DNA of 6,900 nucleotides from an uncultured Eubacteriales bacterium (GTDB lineage Bacteria; Bacillota; Clostridia; Peptostreptococcales; Anaerovoracaceae): contig UQMQ01000120.1 of NCBI GenBank assembly GCA_900542245.1, forward strand, positions 1-6,900, read 5' to 3'. A model generated the notes under the pieces. It ran no database searches. It had not been told where the DNA came from and was given only the letters and a program-made list of their open reading frames with translations. Shown one piece after another: positions 1 to 5,106 of the stretch (positions within the stretch are counted from its first letter, which is position 1; each line of letters opens with the position of its first letter). Made by a program: the position numbers and the translations under genes.

Positions 1-1352
1 ATGGCGATATAGCCTGCGACCGAGGTTTCCTTGATCAGCGTGACGACCTCGCCTTTGTAGATCGGCAGGAAGTGTCTCGCCGCCTGCGGCAGCAGGATCT
101 TGAAGAAGCTCTGGTTGTTGCTGTAGCCCATGGCGGTAGCCGCCTCATACTGCCCGTTGCCGATGGCGCCGAAGCCTACCGCGAGCATATCGTACATCGC
201 GCAGGCGAAGATCAGCGTGAAGCCGACGATCGCGACCGGCGTGCCGCTCAGCCGGGTGGAGCCGAAGATGATATAGTAGAGAATCATCAAAAGCAAAACC
301 GTCGGCATGCCTTGAATCAGCCAGAGCATGGCGTTTGTCGCGCCGTTGATGATCGGATTTCCCTTGCGGCAGAGCATGAAGACCGCGAAGCCGATGATCG
401 TGCCGAGGATGATGGAGCTCAGCGTGATCAGCAGGGTGATGCCTGCGCCGGAGGCAAAGAGCTTCCAGCGGCTCTCCTTGATGAAGGTGTTCTCGAAGTT
501 ATCCTTCATGCGTGCGAAGAAACCAAGCTTTTCGCCGTTTTCGCCCGGTACCACCATGAAAATATCGCAGGTGTAGTACACGTCCGACAGGCAGGCATTC
601 TCGTCTCTCTCATCGCTGAGGATGATGTTCAGACCGACGTCATATTTGCCGGATTCCGCACCGGGTGCGATGGATTCAAAGGCTACACGCTGAATGTTCG
701 GTGTGTAGCCGTATTCGCGGCAAAACCGATACATGAAGTCCACATCATAGCCGCAGTCTCCCTCCTCGTTGACGTACGAAAAGGGCTCGTAGCCGCCCTC
801 GCAGGCGATGATCAGCTCACCGTTCTCGCCGCTGAAGCCGCCCTGTTCGGTCTTGCTGGTTTCCGCATCGAAATCCTTGACCCAGTAGTCGTACATTTCG
901 TCGAGCATGCCGTCACCGTCGCTGTTGTGTCTGGCAATAAATTCGTTCATCTGCGCTAAAAGCGTTTCCTGCTTTTCGTTGTTTCCGATGATGACAGCCG
1001 CTTCGCAGAGTCCGGCGCTTTCCGGCAGAACCGCAAGCTCCGGATGCGCTGCCGCTGTGGCGTAATAGCCGACCTCTTCGATGAGGTAAGCATCGATCTT
1101 CTTTGAGTTTAGAGCCAAAATCATGTCCTGCGGCATCGTGAAATATTGAATTTCCGCGTCCGGACACTCGTCCGCGATATGTGTTTCATAAAGGCATCCG
1201 GTCTGGACGCCGATCTTCTTGCCGTTGAGATCGGAAATTTTTTGATATTCTGCAGCGCAGGCGGTCGAAAAAGCGCCGGCAAACAGCAGACCTGCTGCCA
1301 GGAGCGTCAGCAGGAGCGAAACGCTTTTTTTTGATTGTCTGATTTTTTTCAT
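1..1352 (-). CDS. Amino-acid ABC transporter, substrate-binding domain fused to permease (3' end cut off)
   Basis: Uptake of a polar amino acid or similar solute: one chain supplies both the extracytoplasmic receptor and the membrane channel. I read 450 uninterrupted codons from ATG at 1352; the frame is still open at the window edge. Residues 1-34 form a signal peptide (lysine-rich start, then a leucine/alanine core). Residues 38-158 resemble lobe II of a family-3 binding protein (SDLNGKKIGVQTG, IDAYLIEE, GMLDEMYDYW). Residues 178-268 resemble lobe I (GELIIACEGGYEPFSYV, SGKYDVGLNIILSDER), with R249 as the likely ligand-carboxylate contact. Membrane segments lie near 302-327, 345-365 and 372-392. 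The permease EAA loop is at 403-424 (EAATAMG...ILLPQA). The gene starts 1 nt after the ATPase stop, with GGGAGG about 12 nt upstream. The lobe order is swapped relative to ordinary binding proteins. Family assignment is firm; substrate is unknown. Confidence 0.93.
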   Translation of the reverse strand, partial: MKKIRQSKKSVSLLLTLLAAGLLFAGAFSTACAAEYQKISDLNGKKIGVQTGCLYETHIADECPDAEIQYFTMPQDMILALNSKKIDAYLIEEVGYYATAAAHPELAVLPESAGLCEAAVIIGNNEKQETLLAQMNEFIARHNSDGDGMLDEMYDYWVKDFDAETSKTEQGGFSGENGELIIACEGGYEPFSYVNEEGDCGYDVDFMYRFCREYGYTPNIQRVAFESIAPGAESGKYDVGLNIILSDERDENACLSDVYYTCDIFMVVPGENGEKLGFFARMKDNFENTFIKESRWKLFASGAGITLLITLSSIILGTIIGFAVFMLCRKGNPIINGATNAMLWLIQGMPTVLLLMILYYIIFGSTRLSGTPVAIVGFTLIFACAMYDMLAVGFGAIGNGQYEAATAMGYSNNQSFFKILLPQAARHFLPIYKGEVVTLIKETSVAGYIA

Positions 1353-1353
1353 C

Positions 1354-2463
1354 CTACTGTGCATCCTCCCATCTGAAATTGATCTGGATCAGATTATTGT
1401 AAATGCCGAAGGCAGGTTCGATGATCTGGTCGATCAGCTCTGTAGTCGGTTCTTCGAGCATTTCGAGGAACAGCTCGTTGTCCGAATCCTTCGGATCGTG
1501 GTGGTCGCCCTGATAGCGGATGCTGAGCGTGAGCAGGTCGAGCTTTTCGGAATAGTCAACGCGAACCAGCACCTGCGGCGCATCGGTGTTTTCCATGATA
1601 TTGTTGACGACGATCTCCTCCAGCGCGATCTGCAAATCGCTGATACGCTCATTTTCGATCAGCAGCTTTTCCGCATATTGCTGCAGCTCGTCGTAAGCCT
1701 CGGTAAAGTCGTAATCGACGGTTTCAATCTTGTACGTCAAGGACGTAAGACGTTTGATAAACTTGATGGTATTCGGCTTCTGCGGACGTTCAAAAATTTC
1801 CTTTGGCGTACCTTCCTCATAGATGCCGCCCTCGTCCATAAAGAACACGCGGTTCGCGATCTTTCTCGCAAAATCCATTTCGTGGGTAACGATCATCATC
1901 GTGATGCCGGACTTCGCCAGCATGCGGATAACCGCCTGTACTTCGCCGATCATACCCGGATCGAGGGCGCTGGTCGGCTCGTCAAAGAGAATGATATCCG
2001 GGTCCATGGCGAGTGTTCTGGCGATGGCGATACGCTGCTGCTGTCCGCCCGAAAGGTCCTCCGGATAGTTCAGAGCCTTAGAGCTGAGACCGACGGTGTT
2101 GAGCAGGGACATCGCTTTGTCGTAGGCTTCCTGCCGGGAACGACCGAGCAGAGTGATCTGCGGATTCATGATGTTTTCGATGACCGTCAGGTGCCCGAAC
2201 AGGTTGAAGGACTGGAACACCATGCCCATTTTTTTACGGATCTCATTGAGGTCGCATTTGCCATCATTGATGACCTGCCCGTCCACGATGATCTCGCCGG
2301 AGGTCGGCGGCTCCAGCATATTGATGCACCGCAGCAGGGTGGACTTGCCGGTGCCGGAAGGTCCGATGACGGAGATTACGTCGCCGGAATGGATGGTGAC
2401 ATTGATGTCCTCTAGCGGGGTCACATCTTCGAATTCTTTTCTTAAGTGTCTGAGTTCAATCAT
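1354..2463 (-). CDS. Amino-acid ABC transporter ATP-binding protein with extra C-terminal domain
   Basis: Cytoplasmic ATPase energising the adjacent permease. The nucleotide-binding domain is complete: Walker A GPSGTGKST (34-42), Q-loop Q84, signature LSGGQ (137-141), Walker B IILFDE (157-162), D-loop SALD and H-loop H194. It belongs to the polar-amino-acid (GlnQ/HisP) group, whose members usually have about 240-255 residues. This protein has 369. The extra region (about 240-369) contains LQIALEEIVVNN (277-288) and LTLSIRYQGDHHDP (311-324). These resemble the N box and G1 box of RsbW-like GHKL ATPases. E283 and N287 fit ExxxN, but the G1 aspartate position appears to be Tyr317, so ATP binding there is doubtful (inference). 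The start overlaps the preceding small gene (ATGA), with GGAAGGAG about 13 nt upstream inside that gene. The stop lies 1 nt before the permease fusion. Confidence 0.95.
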   Translation of the reverse strand: MIELRHLRKEFEDVTPLEDINVTIHSGDVISVIGPSGTGKSTLLRCINMLEPPTSGEIIVDGQVINDGKCDLNEIRKKMGMVFQSFNLFGHLTVIENIMNPQITLLGRSRQEAYDKAMSLLNTVGLSSKALNYPEDLSGGQQQRIAIARTLAMDPDIILFDEPTSALDPGMIGEVQAVIRMLAKSGITMMIVTHEMDFARKIANRVFFMDEGGIYEEGTPKEIFERPQKPNTIKFIKRLTSLTYKIETVDYDFTEAYDELQQYAEKLLIENERISDLQIALEEIVVNNIMENTDAPQVLVRVDYSEKLDLLTLSIRYQGDHHDPKDSDNELFLEMLEEPTTELIDQIIEPAFGIYNNLIQINFRWEDAQ

Positions 2464-2666
2464 TTCGCGTACATGGCTCCTTCCTGATGATTTAATTTCG
2501 ATGTCTGCTGGGTCAGCGCATCACAAAAAGCCCGGAATCTGTCCGAGCTGTGGTTTTTGATTTCATATTTTACCCAGGTCATAAAACCTTCAAGCGTCCC
2601 AACACAAAAGGACACCGCAGCGGAATTCCTCAGTCCCGCCTTGACCTTAAAGTATTTCTGTTCCAT
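2460..2666 (-). CDS. Small hypothetical protein (68 aa), first gene of the ABC operon
   Basis: I do not recognise a family. The frame runs from ATG at 2666 to a stop overlapping the ATPase start by 4 nt, which suggests translational coupling. A strong AAAGGAGGG sits at 2681-2689, though its 14-nt spacing is longer than ideal. The product has no signal peptide or clear membrane segment. It starts basic (EQKYFKVKAG), has a mixed hydrophobic and aromatic middle (SAAVSFCVGTLEGFMTWV), and a polar C-terminal half. Placement directly behind the only good promoter and its ribosome binding site favours a real gene. It could be a small accessory or regulatory subunit of the transporter, or a leader whose translation sets ATPase expression. 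Both functions are inference. Confidence 0.6.
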   Translation of the reverse strand: MEQKYFKVKAGLRNSAAVSFCVGTLEGFMTWVKYEIKNHSSDRFRAFCDALTQQTSKLNHQEGAMYAK

Positions 2667-2698
2667 TTTAGAATTATCAACCCTCCTTTAGATGAACG

Positions 2699-2750
2699 CC
2701 CGCCGGAGCGGGACGGCAGATGTCCTCATGTGTTATGCTTTTAGACATCT
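2699..2750 (-). promoter_or_regulatory. Structured 5' leader of the ABC operon
   Basis: Between the predicted transcript start (about 2766) and the ribosome binding site at 2681-2689 the minus-strand RNA can form two helices. The first is a 7-bp inverted repeat (2718-2724 with 2744-2750) spaced by 19 nt. The second is a tight 5-bp hairpin with a TCCG loop (2699-2712, CCCGCTCCGGCGGG). Neither is followed by a T run, so this is not an ordinary terminator. A 23-codon frame (ATG at 2748, stop at 2677) spans the leader and ends beside the next ribosome binding site, but its own Shine-Dalgarno-like AGGGAG touches the ATG. No known riboswitch class was recognised. Confidence 0.3.
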
Positions 2751-2772
2751 CCCTAAGTTTCCATGTCCATTC

Positions 2773-2801
2773 AGTATACAATAAAAGCGGACGCTTCGCA
2801 A
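2773..2801 (-). promoter_or_regulatory. Sigma-A-type promoter of the ABC operon
   Basis: On the minus strand the -35 element is TTGCGA (2801-2796), the spacer is exactly 17 bp, and the -10 element is TATACT (2778-2773, five of six consensus bases). It lies about 100 nt upstream of the first operon gene and drives away from the IclR-type regulator. The predicted start of transcription is near 2766. Confidence 0.65.
2785..2796. promoter_or_regulatory. Candidate operator palindrome inside the promoter spacer
   Basis: AAGCG-GA-CGCTT is a perfect 5+2+5 inverted repeat lying almost wholly between the -35 and -10 elements of the ABC operon promoter, a position where a bound regulator would affect transcription. 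The divergent IclR-family protein is the natural candidate to bind it (inference). The site resembles half of a catabolite-response (cre) element but has two extra central bases, so CcpA is less likely. Short palindromes arise by chance, hence the modest confidence. Confidence 0.35.
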
Positions 2802-2843
2802 TGAGAAATATGGAAGGAAAGCGGGAAATTTTAAAATTTTTTC

Positions 2844-2873
2844 TTGCTATTTTTTTAACTTTTGTGTTACAGT
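2844..2873 (+). promoter_or_regulatory. Possible promoter of the IclR-family gene
   Basis: A TTGCTA -35-like hexamer (2844-2849) is followed after 18 bp by TACAGT (2868-2873) with an upstream TG (2865-2866), making an extended -10. It lies in a strongly AT-rich tract just upstream of the regulator, with an A/T palindrome (2827-2840) before it. The match is weak in the -10, so this is a best guess. The divergent promoter arrangement would allow one bound regulator to influence both directions. Confidence 0.3.
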
Positions 2874-2894
2874 ATAGGAAAGGAAAAGAAAAGC

Positions 2895-2903
2895 AGGGGG
2901 GAG
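2895..2903 (+). promoter_or_regulatory. Ribosome binding site fixing the IclR-type start
   Basis: AGGGGGGAG precedes ATG at 2907. The AGGGGG core leaves 6 nt to the start codon. This supports ATG 2907 over the in-frame TTG at 2862, which lies within the probable promoter and would add 15 residues outside the family's usual N-terminus. Confidence 0.7.
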
Positions 2904-2906
2904 CCT

Positions 2907-3671
2907 ATGACAGAAGATAAGGGAGTACAATCGATTGACAGAGCGCTGGATATCATCGAAGCAGTGGCAGAAGCAGGGCGTCCGATGGGACTGACGGAAA
3001 TCGCAAACCAGGTCGGTCTGCATAAGAGCACAGCTTATCGCATCATCGAGACGCTGTTTCAGCGCGGCTACCTCGCCAAGACAGATGAGGGCAGCTATAA
3101 GATCGGGCTGAAGCTGATCGACGCAGTCAGTTGCTATATCAATAGTCTGGAGCTGCAGACGGAAGCCAGACCGTATGTCGCCAAGCTTGCCGCCAGATTT
3201 GGTCTGACGGCACATCTGGGCGTTTTGGACGGAGAATATGTGGTCTACATAGAGAAAATGGACGTCTTTTCGACGGTGCGGATGTATTCGCAGATTGGAC
3301 TGCGGATGCATGCCTACTGTTCGTCTTTGGGAAAAGTTCTCCTCGCGGGACTGTCAAAGGCAGAGCTTGAAGCGCGGTTAAAGGACTGCAGCTTCATCCG
3401 TTTCACGCCGCATACGATCGGAAGCCTGCAGGAGCTGGAGGAGGAGCTGCGCAAGGTACGAAGCCAAGGCTGGGCGATGGATCATGAGGAATATGAGATC
3501 GGGAATCGCTGCATCGCGGCGCCGATTTATGATTATTGCGGAGAAATCGTCGCCGCCATCAGCGCCAGTGGCAGCACCATTCAGATTCCTGATGAAAAAA
3601 TTCCCGAAATCGCTGAGGGCGTCATGCAGATCGCCCAGGAGATATCCAGAGGGCTGGGGTACACCGGATAA
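2907..3671 (+). CDS. IclR-family transcriptional regulator
   Basis: A DNA-binding repressor or activator that responds to a small metabolite. The 254-residue length is typical of the family. Residues 7-65 form the winged helix-turn-helix (SIDRALDIIEAV, then GLTEIANQVGLHKSTAYRII as helix-turn-helix, then wing GYLAKTDEGSYKIG). Residues 80-250 form the effector-binding domain, with the family landmarks GLRMHAYCSSLGKVLLAGL (131-149) and EIGNRCIAAPIYD (197-209). The gene stands alone on the plus strand, divergent from the ABC operon and convergent with the dehydrogenase genes, and ends before a shared terminator. Its likely targets are its own promoter region and the importer promoter, perhaps also the enzyme genes (inference). 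IclR proteins often control catabolic genes for aromatic, sugar-acid or glycerol-type compounds; the effector cannot be inferred here. Confidence 0.93.
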   Translation: MTEDKGVQSIDRALDIIEAVAEAGRPMGLTEIANQVGLHKSTAYRIIETLFQRGYLAKTDEGSYKIGLKLIDAVSCYINSLELQTEARPYVAKLAARFGLTAHLGVLDGEYVVYIEKMDVFSTVRMYSQIGLRMHAYCSSLGKVLLAGLSKAELEARLKDCSFIRFTPHTIGSLQELEEELRKVRSQGWAMDHEEYEIGNRCIAAPIYDYCGEIVAAISASGSTIQIPDEKIPEIAEGVMQIAQEISRGLGYTG

Positions 3672-3711
3672 GCGGACATACATGCACATAGCAAAAAACA
3701 GCGGTTGATGC

Positions 3712-3756
3712 AAAAAAATCACACACAAACAGGTCATGTTTGTGTGTGATTTTTTT
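3712..3756. terminator. Bidirectional intrinsic terminator
   Basis: A perfect 20-bp stem (3712-3731 with 3737-3756) encloses a 5-nt loop (GGTCA). It has an A run at the left base and a T run at the right base, so transcripts from either side end in a U tract. The stem centre is CA/TG-rich (ATCACACACAAACA) rather than GC-rich. It lies 41 nt after the IclR-type stop and 96 nt beyond the dehydrogenase stop, between the two converging genes. The remaining gap (3757-3851) shows no gene or structure that I can support. Confidence 0.92.
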
Positions 3757-3851
3757 GCCCGATGCCCTGACATAGTGCCTTGATATATACCAAAAGACAG
3801 GCGGGGCGTATTATTTTTTTTCTTCGTGTTTTATGAGCTTTTACGCCTGCG

Positions 3852-4958
3852 CTAGCAGCTTGTCTGACCGAGCGCGCGTTTTCCCATAGCGTCTGCCTGC
3901 AGGATCGCGTCGTACAATTCAATCGGCTGGACATCGCCCGCGAGGTTGTGGATGGTTTCACCCGGTACGCAGGCATGCTCCGCGATGGAAGCAATCTGTT
4001 CCTTGGTGGTCACGCCGATTTCCGCCAGTGTAACAGGCAGCCCGACCTCCAGGCAGAAGTTCTGCACTTCATCAAATTCCTCCTGGGTCGCGCCCTCCAA
4101 AACGAGCTGTACCAAAGTACCGAAGGCGACACAGCAGCCATGATCCGCATGCGCGATGCCGAGCGCGGTAACACCGTTATAGAAGGAGTGCGCGGCAGCG
4201 CAGTTGACATTATCCGCGCCGACACCGGAGAGATAGACGTTCGCTTCCACGATGGCCTCCAGCGCAGGTGTGACGGCATGTACCTTGCACGCCTCCACAG
4301 CCTGCTTGCCGTACGCGCGAAGCGTGTCATAGCAGAGCTTTGCCAGCGCTTGTCCTGCGCGTGTAATACCGGTTCCCTCCAGACTTGCCGATTCGGTTCG
4401 GATGGACGCGCGCCCCTCAAAGAAGGTGCCGAGCGCGTCTCCCATGCCGGCGATCAGGAATTTGACCGGGGCGTTGGCGATGACAACGGTGTCAACCAGA
4501 ACTGCGTCCGGGTTCGTCGGGTAGAACAGGTATTTATCAAAGCTGTGGTCATCGTTGTAGATGACGGACAGACCGGTACATGGCGCATCGGTAGCGGCAA
4601 CCGTCGGAATGATGACGATATGCTTGCCGGTATAGAAAGCAGTCGCTTTGGCGGTATCTACCGCGCTGCCGCCGCCAACCGCGACGACCGTATCAATCTT
4701 GTCTTCTTCTACGATGGCTTTCATCTTATCAATTTCGCTGTGGCTGGAGACACCGCCAAAAATTTCATAGCGGCGATAATCCTCACGCTGTCCAAAGCTT
4801 TCCTCCAGCTTATCATGGCAAGCCTGATAGCCGCTTTTGGAGCAAACGAACAGCCAGCGCGTTCCCATGTAGCCCATTTCTTCTTGAAATTTCAACAATG
4901 CGTTCCGACCCTGCACGTACTTCAGCGGTTCGCGCATGGCTCTTAATCTTCCCATCAT
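3852..4958 (-). CDS. gldA: Glycerol dehydrogenase-like metal-dependent alcohol dehydrogenase
   Basis: A cytoplasmic NAD-linked oxidoreductase that oxidises glycerol or a similar vicinal diol to the hydroxyketone, or reduces it in reverse. The 368 residues match GldA throughout: YVQGRNAL near the start, NAD-binding VGGGSAVDTAK (94-104), PTVAATDAPCTGLSVIY (118-134), NPDAVLVDT (149-157) and C-terminal CVPGETIHNL (330-339). The metal ligands align as D174 (GMGDAL), H257 (AAAHSFYNG) and H273 (HADHG), as in zinc glycerol dehydrogenases. After H273 the usual charged pair is replaced by C275-C276. I chose ATG 4958 because AAAAGGAGG lies 9 nt upstream; a longer frame from 4994 would run through the ribosome binding site and a hairpin. 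It follows the aldehyde dehydrogenase gene, suggesting an alcohol-aldehyde-acid route. The true substrate may not be glycerol, so the symbol is by homology only. Confidence 0.88.
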   Translation of the reverse strand: MMGRLRAMREPLKYVQGRNALLKFQEEMGYMGTRWLFVCSKSGYQACHDKLEESFGQREDYRRYEIFGGVSSHSEIDKMKAIVEEDKIDTVVAVGGGSAVDTAKATAFYTGKHIVIIPTVAATDAPCTGLSVIYNDDHSFDKYLFYPTNPDAVLVDTVVIANAPVKFLIAGMGDALGTFFEGRASIRTESASLEGTGITRAGQALAKLCYDTLRAYGKQAVEACKVHAVTPALEAIVEANVYLSGVGADNVNCAAAHSFYNGVTALGIAHADHGCCVAFGTLVQLVLEGATQEEFDEVQNFCLEVGLPVTLAEIGVTTKEQIASIAEHACVPGETIHNLAGDVQPIELYDAILQADAMGKRALGQTSC

Positions 4959-4967
4959 AATAGATTT

Positions 4968-4976
4968 CCTCCTTTT
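4968..4976 (-). promoter_or_regulatory. Ribosome binding site fixing the gldA-like start
   Basis: On the minus strand AAAAGGAGG occupies 4976-4968 and leaves 9 nt to ATG 4958. The second ATG at 4955 is 12 nt away and less favourable. The site sits one base beyond the base of the hairpin at 4978-5020, so folding of that hairpin leaves it exposed but adjacent. Confidence 0.8.
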
Positions 4977-4977
4977 C

Positions 4978-5020
4978 CGTGATGCAGGAAACATCGCGGC
5001 GCGATATTTCCGACATCACG
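4978..5020 (-). promoter_or_regulatory. Long imperfect hairpin just upstream of gldA-like ribosome binding site
   Basis: An inverted repeat centred on 4999 has 18 of 21 arm positions matching in DNA. It comprises an outer 7-bp block (CGTGATG/CATCACG), a 2-nt mismatch, then a 12-bp block with one mismatch. In minus-strand RNA two of the three mismatches become G-U pairs, leaving a single U-C mismatch; in plus-strand RNA they remain unpaired A-C. That favours a role in the transcript running from the aldehyde dehydrogenase to the gldA-like gene. No T run follows it, so it is not a standard terminator. Use as a protein operator is possible. Confidence 0.6.
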
Positions 5021-5033
5021 ATACAATCATCTT

Positions 5034-5065
5034 GCTGCGCGCCTGCCGCGCGGCAGGCGCGCAGC
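5034..5065. repeat. 32-bp perfect GC-rich palindrome between the two dehydrogenase genes
   Basis: Each arm is 16 bases (GCTGCGCGCCTGCCGC and its exact reverse complement) with no spacer. RNA from either strand would form a very stable hairpin. It is not followed by a T run on either side, so it is not a classical intrinsic terminator. It may stabilise or punctuate the polycistronic transcript, or be one copy of a dispersed intergenic palindrome. No second copy occurs in this window. Confidence 0.8.
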
Positions 5066-5106
5066 GATCTGTATTTCGTTACGCGCGCATATCCAATGCT
5101 TCGTGA

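Noticed and set aside
481..522. Frameshift or truncation between the binding domain and the permease domain
   Set aside because: Codon-by-codon reading shows one uninterrupted frame through the junction, so the fusion is real in this sequence.
891..924. EF-hand-like calcium loop (NSDGDGMLDE) in the binding domain
   Set aside because: It matches the first acidic positions but lacks the acidic residue at position 12, and the same place in ordinary binding proteins is a turn before the final helix.
72..959. Long plus-strand open frame (295 codons) opposite the substrate-binding/permease gene
   Set aside because: The minus-strand frame here encodes clear binding-protein and permease motifs; the plus-strand product is low-complexity, shows no recognisable motif and lacks a ribosome binding site. 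It is an antisense shadow.
1498..2415. Long plus-strand open frame (305 codons) opposite the ATPase gene
   Set aside because: It mirrors an intact ABC ATPase with all motifs and has Asp/His/Arg-rich shadow composition.
2785..2796. Catabolite-response (cre) site for CcpA
   Set aside because: The half sites AAGCG/CGCTT are separated by two extra bases, so the central spacing does not fit the cre consensus.
2862..2906. Upstream in-frame TTG start for the IclR-family gene
   Set aside because: It lies in the likely promoter, has no Shine-Dalgarno sequence, and adds 15 residues not expected in the family; ATG 2907 has AGGGGGGAG in front.
3948..4946. Long plus-strand open frame (332 codons) opposite the gldA-like gene
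   Set aside because: It is the complement of a fully conserved glycerol-dehydrogenase-like frame; no family motifs were seen in it.
5034..5065. Intrinsic terminator after the aldehyde dehydrogenase gene
   Set aside because: The stem is very strong but no T run follows on either strand, so standard Rho-independent termination is not supported.
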